A DNA stretch of 64,000 nt, from NCBI GenBank assembly GCA_030706015.1, contig JAUZPI010000015.1, positions 1-64,000 of the forward strand, given 5' to 3'. A program made the translations under genes and the position numbers. Below are positions 41,321 to 50,069 of this stretch, piece after piece. Positions within the stretch are counted from its first letter, which is position 1. The number at the start of each line of letters is the position of its first letter. Below the pieces are notes generated by a model that worked only from the letters and a program-made list of their open reading frames with translations, was not told the DNA's origin and did not search any database. The stretch comes from Bacillota bacterium (GTDB lineage: Bacteria; Bacillota; Clostridia; Clostridiales; Clostridiaceae).

Positions 41321-42475
41321 TTAATTTAATATTCTTCTTGCAGCGCAGAAGTCAGATCTATCTGCTAAGCTAGCTATTCTTACCTGAAGTCCTGTACGAG
41401 GTGCCTCAACAAAGCATCCTCCTCCTACGTACATACCAACATGATGAGGTGCACTAGGGCTACCAAAGAAGACTAAGTCTCCTGGTTGTAAATCCGATGC
41501 TGATACTGCTCTACCATCATTTATTTGCGAATAGGTATCTCTACCTATAGATATACCAAAGTGAGCATAGGTATATTGCATAAGTCCTGAACAATCAAAA
41601 CCACTTGGACTCTCTCCACCCCAAACATAATTCACTCCAATAAAACTACAAGCATAGTTTACGACAGCCTGTTGAGAAGCCGTTGCAACAGCGCCTCCTC
41701 TTGTTGGAACATATGTTGACTTAGTTGTTCCGCCTGAAGTAGTGTTAGTATTCTGACGAGTAGCATCAGCCGCAGCTTGTGCTGCTTTTTCTGCTGCTAT
41801 TTGATCTGATATCTTTTTACTAACAACATCTACTTGTGATTGAGATTTAGAAACTTGTTCCTTAGCCTGGGCCAATAAAGGTTGTTCTGCAGCTATATCA
41901 CTATTAAGCTTGTCCAACTTCTTATTATTATCATTTTGTAAATCTACTAATTTATCCTTTTCATCTGCCAAAACTTGCTTCTTACTTGTAACATCTGCTT
42001 TCTTATCTTTTAAGTCTGTTATCAGTTTATTATCAAATTCAGCTATCTTCTTAACACTCTCTATCTTTGATATAAAATCCCCTAATCCTTTAGACTCAAG
42101 AACAACTCCAAGATATCCAGCATCTTGTCCACTCATGTACAGCGCTCTCATTCTTTTGTTATACAAATCCTGTTCTGTCTCTATATCCGCTTCTGCCTTA
42201 TCTATATCTTTTTGAACTTCATCAATTTTGCTTTGAGTTTGAGAAATTTTATCATCAGTTTTCTTCATTTCAACCTTAAGACTACTGATATTATTATCTA
42301 ATTCCTCTATTTTCATTTCAATATCTTGTTCACTTTTTTGAGCTTGACTTAATTGATCATTTAACTGACTTTTTTGACTTTGCAAATCTGTTACCGTAGG
42401 ATCTGCAAAAGCCGCTGTGCTAGTTGATAGGATCAAACCTAATGCTATTAAGCTTGATAATACCTTCTTACGCAA
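41321..42475 (-). CDS. secreted coiled-coil NlpC/P60 peptidoglycan hydrolase
   Basis: This is an exported endopeptidase that cleaves cell-wall peptides. It has a signal peptide (KKVLSSLIALGLILSTSTAAFA), a long coiled coil (about 25-240) of the PcsB/CwlO type, a Thr/Gly linker, and an NlpC/P60 domain with the catalytic Cys in SGFDCSGLMQYTYAHFG and His in SAPHHVGMYVGGG. I take the TTG at 42475, 8 nt after AAGGGGG; an ATG two codons earlier is too near that site. The coiled coil probably keeps it inactive until FtsEX-like activation (known for relatives). Confidence 0.9.
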   Translation of the reverse strand: MRKKVLSSLIALGLILSTSTAAFADPTVTDLQSQKSQLNDQLSQAQKSEQDIEMKIEELDNNISSLKVEMKKTDDKISQTQSKIDEVQKDIDKAEADIETEQDLYNKRMRALYMSGQDAGYLGVVLESKGLGDFISKIESVKKIAEFDNKLITDLKDKKADVTSKKQVLADEKDKLVDLQNDNNKKLDKLNSDIAAEQPLLAQAKEQVSKSQSQVDVVSKKISDQIAAEKAAQAAADATRQNTNTTSGGTTKSTYVPTRGGAVATASQQAVVNYACSFIGVNYVWGGESPSGFDCSGLMQYTYAHFGISIGRDTYSQINDGRAVSASDLQPGDLVFFGSPSAPHHVGMYVGGGCFVEAPRTGLQVRIASLADRSDFCAARRILN

Positions 42476-42732
42476 AAACATCTCCCCCTTATTTCTCCCA
42501 AACATTTATAATATCAATACTTGTTAATCTCCATATTAAATATCATTTGATTTACTAATTACATAAGCAATTTCAATATGCTTATATTATATCATCTTTA
42601 TACAAAAAACTACAACAACGCTCTCCAACTCTAAGCCATAATTATTTAGTATATGTAAAGGATATCTCTAGTATTCTCCCAATCTCCTACAAATCTTTCC
42701 TTAATGATGTTATTTTCAAAATTGTCTCACTA

Positions 42733-43578
42733 TTATCCTAAATCAATCGAATACTTATACACTTCAGATTTTGGCATATTCCTATCCTTAGCTGTTTTCT
42801 TTATAGCATCTTTTTTACTGAGACCTTCCTTTATGTATTTTTCAATATGCTGCTCTATAGTAATATTCTCCCACTTTGCTCTCTCTTCCATAGCAAAAGC
42901 CTCTTCACTCTTACCTTCTATTAACAGCACATACTCTCCTCTTGGATCATTATTCTTAAAATATTCAATAGCCTCTGCTAAGGATACCCTCATTATTTCT
43001 TCATGCAATTTTGTAAGTTCTCTACACACAGCAATCTTGCGATTGCCTAACCCCTCCATCAAAAATTCTAAGGTACTCATTATTCTATGAGGTGCTTCAT
43101 AAAAAATCAAGGTTTCTTTACACTCTCTTAATTCCTCTATTATTGGTTTTCTATCCTTATTCTCTCTTGGTAAAAAACCTCTAAAAAGAAACTTAGTAGT
43201 ATCTAATCCTGAGTACACAAGTGCTGTAATCAATGCTGTAACCCCAGGAATCACCTCAAACTCAATGCCTTTATCAATGCACTTAGATACTATAACACTA
43301 CCAGGGTCTGATATACCTGGCATTCCTGCATCTGTTACTAAGGCTATATTTTTACCTTCTAATAAAGCTTCAATTATATTATCGCTTTTATCTTGTTCAT
43401 TAAACTTATGATAACTAATCATGGGTTTCTTTATATTAAAATGATTTAAAAGCTTTAAACTCTGTCTGGTATCTTCTGCTGCTACTAAATCACAATTTTC
43501 TAATGTTTCTAAAGCCCTAAAGGTTATATCTTTTAGGTTCCCAATAGGAGTACCAATTAAATATAATTTACCAGTCAT
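42733..43578 (-). CDS. rsmI: 16S rRNA (cytidine1402-2'-O)-methyltransferase RsmI
   Basis: This 281-residue SAM-dependent tetrapyrrole-methylase-fold enzyme shows GKLYLIGTPIGNLKDITFRALETLENCDLVAAEDTR at the start, SYHKFNEQ, ALVTDAGMPGISDPG and ETLIFYEAPHRI. It methylates the ribose of C1402 in the decoding centre. A gap of about 140 bp with a structured repeat separates it from the tRNA methyltransferase gene upstream; in Bacilli these two genes are also adjacent. Confidence 0.95.
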   Translation of the reverse strand: MTGKLYLIGTPIGNLKDITFRALETLENCDLVAAEDTRQSLKLLNHFNIKKPMISYHKFNEQDKSDNIIEALLEGKNIALVTDAGMPGISDPGSVIVSKCIDKGIEFEVIPGVTALITALVYSGLDTTKFLFRGFLPRENKDRKPIIEELRECKETLIFYEAPHRIMSTLEFLMEGLGNRKIAVCRELTKLHEEIMRVSLAEAIEYFKNNDPRGEYVLLIEGKSEEAFAMEERAKWENITIEQHIEKYIKEGLSKKDAIKKTAKDRNMPKSEVYKYSIDLG

Positions 43579-43593
43579 TTTGCCTCCTCCTTT

Positions 43594-43736
43594 AACTTCT
43601 GTTTATCCGATGACTACCAGCCGTAATACTCCCGCTTCTTTAAGCGGTAGATAACGGCTGTTACGTCCCTGGATAACGATTTCTAACCTTCAGATGGGGT
43701 CTAAAACCCCACCTGAAGCTAAGAACTCTGTTTATC
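43594..43736 (+). repeat. structured element with direct-repeat flanks, likely IS605-type remnant
   Basis: Between AACTTCTGTTTATC (43594-43607) and AACTCTGTTTATC (43724-43736) lies a 116-bp unit with nested stems: AGCCGT/ACGGCT enclosing CCGCTT/AAGCGG, then TTCAG-TGGGGT-CTAAA-ACCCCA-CTGAA. The last imperfect hairpin resembles the right end and omega-RNA region of IS200/IS605 elements in clostridia. It supplies the last codons and stop of the adjacent methyltransferase gene. No tnpA or tnpB is present. Confidence 0.5.
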
Positions 43737-44504
43737 TCTGCCATATATTTTTTCAATCTCGTCAGTATATCCTCCGTCTTCTGTATGTATATAAAGTGGT
43801 GCTTCCCACTTTAAAAAGGATCCTCCATTTTTTTGTCCTTCTATTAGAAGTATATTGGGAGCTTTACTGATAGATGGATGTATCATTCTAATAGACTTTG
43901 GTTCAAGTTTATGCTTTCTCATTAAGCACATAATATCAACAAGTCTATCTGGTCTATGTATCATATACATTCTTCCATTATCCTTAAGTACAGTTTTACA
44001 AGCTATAATTACATCCTCTAGCTTACAGCATATCTCATGCCTTGCTATAGCATTTTTATCATTAGGATTTATTAATCCTGAATTGTGAAGCTTATAGGGT
44101 GGATTTACAGTAACCACATCTGACTTTTCTAACCCCTTCAGAAGCCTTAAATCCTTCAAATCTCCATTTATAAAATTTATTCTATTCTGCAGGTTATTAT
44201 AGAGTACTGTTCTATCTGACATCTCTACCATTTCGCTTTGAATTTCAATTCCTGTTATATTACTTGCTTCAGTTTTTCCTGCAATTATAAATGGTATTAT
44301 TCCAGTTCCAGTGCACAAATCTATTACTCTAGAACCCTTTTTCACCCTAGCGTAATTTGCTAAAAGTACTGCATCTACTCCAAACCTGAAAGCAGTCTTC
44401 TTTTGTATAACATGGATTCCCTTTAATTGCAAATCATCTAAGGTCTCATCATCCTTTATTAGATAGTTTAATTTATCTTCACTATTATTATCCTTTATGC
44501 ACAT
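43719..44504 (-). CDS. tRNA1(Val) (adenine37-N6)-methyltransferase (YabB/TrmN6 family)
   Basis: This 261-residue class I methyltransferase has RFGVDAVLLANYARVKKGSRVIDLCTGTGIIPFIIAGK (SAM motif I), GIEIQSEMVEMSDRTV and the catalytic VVTVNPPYKLHNSG (NPPY). It modifies A37 of tRNA1(Val). The N-terminal 30 residues are variable. The last residues (GRDKQSS) and stop come from the structured repeat element at 43594-43736, so an insertion has probably replaced the original C-terminus without harming the core. Confidence 0.88.
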   Translation of the reverse strand: MCIKDNNSEDKLNYLIKDDETLDDLQLKGIHVIQKKTAFRFGVDAVLLANYARVKKGSRVIDLCTGTGIIPFIIAGKTEASNITGIEIQSEMVEMSDRTVLYNNLQNRINFINGDLKDLRLLKGLEKSDVVTVNPPYKLHNSGLINPNDKNAIARHEICCKLEDVIIACKTVLKDNGRMYMIHRPDRLVDIMCLMRKHKLEPKSIRMIHPSISKAPNILLIEGQKNGGSFLKWEAPLYIHTEDGGYTDEIEKIYGRDKQSS

Positions 44505-44662
44505 ATCCTATTCCCCTTGCTCTAATTATCGGTAAATATGTTATTCGTTAATTATTATAATAACCTATCATCAATATAACATTATACCAATATTTTAATC
44601 CATTACACTACCCCTAACACCTATATTAGTTAGTGAAACTCTTTACTATATATTATACATAA

Positions 44663-44702
44663 AGAAGAGCACTAGTTTTTTAAAACTCAGTGCTCTTTTT
44701 TT
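44663..44702 (-). terminator. terminator of motAB
   Basis: AGAGCACT and AGTGCTCT with inner AGTTTT/AAAACT pairs form a long stem; A- and T-runs flank both sides, so it may act in both directions. Confidence 0.85.
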
Positions 44703-45459
44703 ATTTACTATTGTTTTCCGTTGAATTGAATTTACTACTAATTATAACTATATCAACTCTTCTATTCCTTGCTCTTCCAGCATCACTATTATTATCTGCC
44801 ACAGGTCTGTATTCTCCGTAACCAACAGCAGCCAGCTTTTGAGGAGTTATGCCACACTGGCTTATCAAAAGTTGAACCACATTTGTGGCTCTTGCACTAG
44901 AAAGTTCCCAGTTTGATTTAAATTCATAATTGCTGATTGGCTGATTGTCCGTATGCCCCTCAACTCTGATGTAATTATCTACTTGGTTAACAATTTTACC
45001 AATCTGAATCAATCTTTGCTGTGAATCAGATCTTATGTCCGCCTTACCAGTATCAAATATTTCAGTATCCTGAAGACTAATTACTAGTCCTCTCTCCTCT
45101 ATATTTGTGCTTACGCTTCCAGTCATATTATCCTGCTGAACAAGCTCGTCTACTTTTTTCTTAATCTCTTGAAGCTTGTTTTGCTCTTGTTGGGACACCT
45201 TTTGTGGATCCTTACTAACAACTGTTGTATCTACTGTTGAAGCCTTATCTTTGATATCTATAGCATCATTATCTGCTATTAATGTTTTTCCTCCTCCAAA
45301 GGCTACCTTAAAGGATTCCGAAATCTTCTTATACTTACCAGCGTCAACAGTACTAGATGCATACATAATAATAAAGAATATCATTAGAAGAGTTATTAAG
45401 TCAGAATAGGTAAGCAGCCATCTTTCATTGTTCTCTTTCTGAGGTTTCTTCTTTCTCAT
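44701..45459 (-). CDS. motB: flagellar motor stator protein MotB
   Basis: This 252-residue protein has one N-terminal TM helix (RWLLTYSDLITLLMIFFIIMYASSTVD) with the proton-binding Asp in the TYSDLITLL region. A plug/linker and a C-terminal OmpA/MotB peptidoglycan-binding domain (IRVEGHTDNQPISN, NWELSSARATNVVQLLI, GYGEYRPVADNNSDAGRARNRRVDIVI) follow. It anchors the stator to the wall. It overlaps motA by 4 nt. It implies a motile cell; the other flagellar genes are elsewhere. Confidence 0.95.
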   Translation of the reverse strand: MRKKKPQKENNERWLLTYSDLITLLMIFFIIMYASSTVDAGKYKKISESFKVAFGGGKTLIADNDAIDIKDKASTVDTTVVSKDPQKVSQQEQNKLQEIKKKVDELVQQDNMTGSVSTNIEERGLVISLQDTEIFDTGKADIRSDSQQRLIQIGKIVNQVDNYIRVEGHTDNQPISNYEFKSNWELSSARATNVVQLLISQCGITPQKLAAVGYGEYRPVADNNSDAGRARNRRVDIVIISSKFNSTENNSK

Positions 45460-46253
45460 GCTTCTTCACTTCCATTTATGGCTTCATATTGAGCTAATTG
45501 TTTCTTATCTAGGAAGCCTTTCAATTTTTCATCAAGGGTATTTGGATTAACCCCTTCTTGAATACATAGAATTGCTTCTATGATAAGAGACTTTTCCTTA
45601 GCCTCCGCAGCATCTAGTCTCTTTAATTTAGTTGATATTGGCAACCATAAAAGATTGGCTGAAGCAACACCATATAGTGTAGCTATAAAAGCTGTAGCTA
45701 TTTTACCGCCCAAAGATGCAGTATCACTCAAATCACCAAGAACGTGAACAAGTCCCATAACTGTACCTATGATACCCATAGTAGGTGCATATCCACCAGC
45801 AGCTTCGAATATACCTATACCTGCTTCATGTCTTTCTGCTATTAGTTCAACGCTTAGTTCTAAGGTACTCTTTACTGTTTGAGGTTCTATACCATCTACC
45901 ACCATTTGAAGTCCTTTTTTTACAAATGGGTCTATTTCTTCTCCTGAAATCATTTCCTCTATGCTTAAAAGACCTTCTTTTCTTGTTTTGAAGGCTATTT
46001 GTTTAAAGAAAGCAATTAATTCTGGTAAATTAGTCTTGTCCCCTTTAAGCATAACTCCTATTATCTTACCTATCTTCTTTAATTCTCCAGAAGTAAACGA
46101 AACACCAACTGCTCCGATTGTACCACCAAAAACTATCATTGCTGGTGTAGCCCCTAGTAATGCACCAGGACTTCCTCCTTCAAATACAAACGCTACTACC
46201 AACATAGCAAATCCAAATACCAAGAATATCAACGTAGATATATCCAAATCCAT
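45456..46253 (-). CDS. motA: flagellar motor stator protein MotA
   Basis: This 265-residue protein has four TM helices (about 5-22, 30-48, 150-170, 180-200), with a cytoplasmic loop bearing the charged residues that contact FliG and the conserved GGYAPTMGIIGTVMGLV segment. It forms the ion channel with MotB. The start codon follows GGGGGAGA; a TTG two codons on is an alternative. It is the first gene of the motAB pair. Confidence 0.95.
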   Translation of the reverse strand: MDLDISTLIFLVFGFAMLVVAFVFEGGSPGALLGATPAMIVFGGTIGAVGVSFTSGELKKIGKIIGVMLKGDKTNLPELIAFFKQIAFKTRKEGLLSIEEMISGEEIDPFVKKGLQMVVDGIEPQTVKSTLELSVELIAERHEAGIGIFEAAGGYAPTMGIIGTVMGLVHVLGDLSDTASLGGKIATAFIATLYGVASANLLWLPISTKLKRLDAAEAKEKSLIIEAILCIQEGVNPNTLDEKLKGFLDKKQLAQYEAINGSEEA

Positions 46254-46394
46254 TCTCCCCCTTGCATTTATGTCTCTTTTATATTGGCCTTAGCCATATG
46301 TTAATAACTTTCTTAATTTCAGCACTCTTTTTAATTATCGTAGATTTCAAAAAATTATTTATGACTATAAATTAAAAAATATGAAGTTTTATTA

Positions 46395-46874
46395 TTATCT
46401 TAATCTATACGATAATATTACATCTCTGCCGCAAACAGTGCATATATGTTCATTACAATTTATTTCTCCAAGTATATCGGTGTTTGTAATAACCACAGGT
46501 ACTATAAGGGAATATCCTGACTTTAGTATCTTTTCCCTATCTATCTTTATAATAGGATCACCAGCTTTTACACATTGTCCTTCATCAACCAATCTCTCAA
46601 AACCATCACCATTTAATTCAATAGTGTCCAAACCTATGTGTATTAATAACTCCACCCCATTTTTATCTATCATTGCAAAAGCGTGATTAGTTTCAAATAT
46701 TACTTTTATTTCTCCATCAGCGGGTGCAATTATTATATCCCCAGTAGAATCAATGGCAATACCTTGTCCCACTATTCCCTGTGAAAAAATCATATCTGGT
46801 ACACTCCTTAAACTGATAGTGTTTCCACTTATAGGTGATATTAACTGCGAGGTTCCCCTAAATATACCGAACAT
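46395..46874 (-). CDS. PTS glucose-type EIIA protein (Crr-like)
   Basis: This 159-residue single-domain EIIA-Glc protein has the pattern SPISGNTISLRSVPDMIFSQGIVGQGIAIDSTGDIIIAPADGEIKV, with the phosphorylatable His in GVELLIHIGLDTIELNG (about residue 77). It passes phosphate from HPr to a sugar EIIB, or serves several permeases. It is orphan here, with no EIIBC gene nearby. The ATG follows AAAAGGAGAGTTCATT. Confidence 0.92.
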   Translation of the reverse strand: MFGIFRGTSQLISPISGNTISLRSVPDMIFSQGIVGQGIAIDSTGDIIIAPADGEIKVIFETNHAFAMIDKNGVELLIHIGLDTIELNGDGFERLVDEGQCVKAGDPIIKIDREKILKSGYSLIVPVVITNTDILGEINCNEHICTVCGRDVILSYRLR

Positions 46875-47018
46875 AATGAACTCTCCTTTTAATGTATATT
46901 AAACTAGACAAACTAATATTAATAATATTATAATACAAAATCCTAGGTACAAGTATGCTGAAAGATGAGGTATATGTAAATTTTATTAACTCTTTTGTTA
47001 AAAACTTCTTATTAAAGT

Positions 47019-47046
47019 AAAAAGTCCGCTAAAAAGCGGACTTTTT
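47019..47046 (-). terminator. ferredoxin terminator
   Basis: AAAAAGTCCGCT and AGCGGACTTTTT form a perfect 12-bp stem with T-run, directly downstream of the ferredoxin gene on the minus strand. Confidence 0.9.
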
Positions 47047-47062
47047 ATAGAAATATGTTCGA

Positions 47063-47233
47063 TTATTCTTGAACTGGAGCTCCTACTGGGCAAACATTAG
47101 CACAGTTTCCACAGTCGATACATGCTGATGCATCTATATCGAATTGAGTATCTCCTTGGCTTATAGCACTAACTGGACATTCTGAAGCACATGCTCCGCA
47201 GCTTACACAAGCGTCTGTAATTTTAAATGCCAC
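47063..47233 (-). CDS. 2[4Fe-4S] ferredoxin
   Basis: This 56-residue clostridial-type ferredoxin carries electrons at low potential. It has two cluster motifs, CVSCGACASECPVSAI and CIDCGNCANVCPVGAP, each CxxCxxCxxxCP. Translation begins at GTG (47233) with AAGGAGGTGTGTTGTA before it, giving MAFKITDACVSCGACASECP. It is monocistronic, with its own terminator. It is the standard housekeeping ferredoxin of an anaerobe. Confidence 0.96.
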   Translation of the reverse strand: MAFKITDACVSCGACASECPVSAISQGDTQFDIDASACIDCGNCANVCPVGAPVQE

Positions 47234-47316
47234 TACAACACACCTCCTTAAAGTATTGGGTAAACACCCGTCGTTATTATTTTAACATGTTTAGTCCACT
47301 TTTTGAAGACATTTTT

Positions 47317-47520
47317 TTATAATACAGTATAACCCAAGTCCTCTAAGGATTCTATTATTCGATCTAATTCAACTAAACTGGTATCATATACTAGCTCAAC
47401 TTCACCTTTATCTCTGTTAATTTGACAAGCAATAACCCCTTCGTTATTGGCCACTGCATTTCTTATATTTGTTACATCATTTATACTGTTCATATTAAAA
47501 ACCCTTAGTACAGATTTCAT
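47317..47520 (-). CDS. HMA-like small protein without metal-binding Cys
   Basis: This 67-residue protein has a ferredoxin-like fold of the heavy-metal-associated domain: KSVLRVFNMNSINDVTNIRNAVANNEGVIACQINRDKGEVELVYD, with ESLEDLGYTV at the end. The usual GMTCxxC loop is replaced by FNMNSIND, so it should not bind copper in the normal way. AGGAGGATTGCT precedes the ATG. It follows ricT by 10 bp and is probably cotranscribed with holB-ricT. Confidence 0.8.
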   Translation of the reverse strand: MKSVLRVFNMNSINDVTNIRNAVANNEGVIACQINRDKGEVELVYDTSLVELDRIIESLEDLGYTVL

Positions 47521-47530
47521 AGCAATCCTC

Positions 47531-48436
47531 CTAGTCCCCTTTAAATAAATCCTTTATCGCCTTTAAATCCCCATCCTCAGGTTCCAATTTTATGTCATAT
47601 TCTTCAACATTCCCCTCATAAACTCCAGAAATTAAGGTTACTTCTGAGATAGGAACATCTTTTACTATTTCCTCGCCATCATGTATTTTTATTTTAACTC
47701 TAACCATTTCTTTCACTACACTATTTAAAATAACTTCTCCCTCACCAAACTCGGTATTAACAATTGCGCCAACTCTAGGAAGTTTCTTTCTTATTCCTTC
47801 ATAGGTGTGTTGCTCGTAATTTAAGCAGCACATAAGTCTTCCACATATACCTGAAATTTTAGATGGATTAAGAGATAAATTTTGTTCCTTTGCCATCTTT
47901 ATAGATACCGGTGCAAAATCACCTAAATGAGTGGAACAGCACATAGTTCTGCCACAAGGACCAAGTCCACCTATCATTTTAGCTTCGTCTCTTACGCCTA
48001 TTTGTCTAAGCTCTATCCTTGTTCTAAATACAGATGCTAAGTCCTTTACTAATTCTCTAAAGTCCACTCTTCCTTCTGCTGTAAAATAGAATATTATCTT
48101 ATTATTATCAAAAGTATATTCTATATCAATAAGCTTCATATCAAGTTCATGCTTTACAATCTTTTCTTCACAAATTCTGAATGCTTCTCTTTCCTTTGCT
48201 TTATTATCTAAATACTTTCGTTCATCCTGTTCATCAGCTTTCCTTATTACACTTTTAAGAGGAGGAATAACTTCGTCATCGCTTATTTCCTTTGGTCCTA
48301 TGACACATTTTCCATACTCTATTCCCCTTGCTGTTTCTACTATGACACTATCTCCCTTTTGTATATTAAGTTCGCCAGGGGCAAAATAATATATTTTGCC
48401 TGCCTTTTTGAAACGAATACCTACAACCGTTACCAT
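47531..48436 (-). CDS. ricT: RicT (YaaT), PSP1-domain regulator of the Y-complex
   Basis: This 301-residue PSP1-domain protein has GDSVIVETARGIEYGKCV near residues 28-45, EYTFDNNKIIFYFTAEGRVDFRELVKDLASVFRTRIELRQIGVRDEAKMIGGLGPCGRTMCCSTHLGDFAPVSIKMAKEQNLSLNPSKISGICGRLMCCLNYE. The Cys residues bind Fe-S in the Bacillus RicAFT complex, which affects RNase Y processing, sporulation and biofilm. It sits 1 bp after holB, as in Bacilli. Confidence 0.93.
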   Translation of the reverse strand: MVTVVGIRFKKAGKIYYFAPGELNIQKGDSVIVETARGIEYGKCVIGPKEISDDEVIPPLKSVIRKADEQDERKYLDNKAKEREAFRICEEKIVKHELDMKLIDIEYTFDNNKIIFYFTAEGRVDFRELVKDLASVFRTRIELRQIGVRDEAKMIGGLGPCGRTMCCSTHLGDFAPVSIKMAKEQNLSLNPSKISGICGRLMCCLNYEQHTYEGIRKKLPRVGAIVNTEFGEGEVILNSVVKEMVRVKIKIHDGEEIVKDVPISEVTLISGVYEGNVEEYDIKLEPEDGDLKAIKDLFKGD

Positions 48437-48437
48437 C

Positions 48438-49382
48438 TTAAACCTCCTGCATTTTCATTAACATTACATTATATGTCAATGATAGATTTACATTTTTCTG
48501 TAGATTGTCTATGGCATTATTTATTATTTCTATAAATTTATTTAACTTATTAAATGAAAACATAGAGGCCAAAGACCTTATATCATTTATCTTGTCAGCA
48601 TTAATTATTAAATCTTCGTCTCCTATCTCCTTATATACCATAACATCCCTTATATAAGATAGAAAACATGCCAGCACTTCTCGCCACATATCCTTATGCT
48701 GAGTAAAGAAACCCTCGTATTTTAATAGCTCAGTAAGATTGTCTGCATTCGCCTGAGTTAGCACCCTTACAACATTATCCCTTACTTCCTTAAAAGAATC
48801 ATCTTCTAAAAATTTCTCTGCTCTCCCGGGAATTCCGTCACTAAAAGCACTTACAGCTTTCAATTCATCACTAGACATATGAGGATATTTTTTTTCTAGG
48901 AATGCATCCATCTCACTTTGGTTTAATCTTCTTAGTTTATGAATTTGACACCTGGATTTAATAGTTTCTAGGATAGTATCTAAAGTTTCTGCAAGAAGTA
49001 TTATCGTAACTCCCCTAGGTGGTTCCTCTATAGTCTTTAAAAAAGCATTTTGAGCCTGCACAGTCATCTTGTCTGCATCATGAACTATAGTGATTTTCTT
49101 ATCTCCTTCATAGGGCTTTTTGTTTAATTCCTCGATAATATCTCTCACTTGATCCACTGAAATGGACTTTCTAGTACTAGATATCCCCCACTCCTTAATG
49201 TCTGCATACTCTATATCCTTGGATTTACCTAAAAGCTTAACTGCTGTATTCTTAGCTAGCAGACTTTTACCTATACCATCCTCTCCCACTATAAGGTGCG
49301 CGTGAGCTAGAGTATTGGTTTCTATTGCTTTAACAAATTGTGTCTTTATATTATTATGGCCAATTATATCTTCAAAACTCAT
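48438..49382 (-). CDS. holB: DNA polymerase III subunit delta' (HolB)
   Basis: This is an AAA+ clamp-loader subunit. The 314-residue protein has an N-terminal FEDIIGHNNIKTQFVKAIETNTLAHAHLIVGEDGIGKSLLAKNTA (P-loop), a sensor region VTIILLAETLDTILETIKSRCQIHKL with the SRC motif, and a C-terminal collar domain. The zinc site of longer homologues is absent. It is the middle gene of the conserved darA-holB-ricT series. Confidence 0.92.
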   Translation of the reverse strand: MSFEDIIGHNNIKTQFVKAIETNTLAHAHLIVGEDGIGKSLLAKNTAVKLLGKSKDIEYADIKEWGISSTRKSISVDQVRDIIEELNKKPYEGDKKITIVHDADKMTVQAQNAFLKTIEEPPRGVTIILLAETLDTILETIKSRCQIHKLRRLNQSEMDAFLEKKYPHMSSDELKAVSAFSDGIPGRAEKFLEDDSFKEVRDNVVRVLTQANADNLTELLKYEGFFTQHKDMWREVLACFLSYIRDVMVYKEIGDEDLIINADKINDIRSLASMFSFNKLNKFIEIINNAIDNLQKNVNLSLTYNVMLMKMQEV

Positions 49383-49428
49383 ACTTCACCTCGTTGAAAT
49401 ATAGACACTACTATAAAAATGATATATA

Positions 49429-49758
49429 TTATATTTTAATGAATTTATCTACATCTACTACAAATATAGTAGCTCCTCCCACTTCGATATCTACTGGATA
49501 TGGCACATAAACACCTGTAGAACCTGCTACTGGCGAAGGAGAGGTTACCATTTGATTTCTCGTTTTGCATTCTTCTTCGATAATTGCAAGTACTCTATCT
49601 ACGTCTTTTATCTCAACACCAATCATAAGTGTAGTATTTCCAGATTTTAAAAATCCACCTGTTGTAGCTAGCTTTGTTACCCTAAAGCCTTCCTCCGTTA
49701 ACACATCTATCAAATCAGCCGCATCATCATCTTGGACAATAGCAATTATCAATTTCAT
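49429..49758 (-). CDS. darA: cyclic di-AMP receptor DarA (PII-like, DUF970)
   Basis: This 109-residue protein of the DarA/PstA/YaaQ family forms trimers that bind c-di-AMP. Signatures are MKLIIAIVQDDDAADLIDVLTEEGFRVTKLATTGGFLKSGNTTLMIGVE and the C-terminal GGATIFVVDVDKF. The ATG at 49758 has GGAGGGGAATATT before it. It lies next to tmk and holB, as in Bacillus. Its downstream partner is unknown. Confidence 0.93.
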   Translation of the reverse strand: MKLIIAIVQDDDAADLIDVLTEEGFRVTKLATTGGFLKSGNTTLMIGVEIKDVDRVLAIIEEECKTRNQMVTSPSPVAGSTGVYVPYPVDIEVGGATIFVVDVDKFIKI

Positions 49759-50069
49759 AATATTCCCCTCCATCCTAAAAATATATACAAAAATCTAATC
49801 TTACTTATATATGACTGAAGATAAGTTTCTGTTATTATTTCCACATATGTTGGTTTTAATCTTACTATACTATAACTACAGTAAGTATTATTTATATTTT
49901 ATCACAATTTTCAATAATTACTAAACATAATTTATATATATTTTAGCATATTTACTTAATGGTTGACCTATATAGCATAGGTATTATAAAATTAATAATA
50001 TATCGTATTCTATATGTTGCTAAGAAAGTACAGTAAAATTTTTAATAATATATTTCAGAAGGTGTTTAT

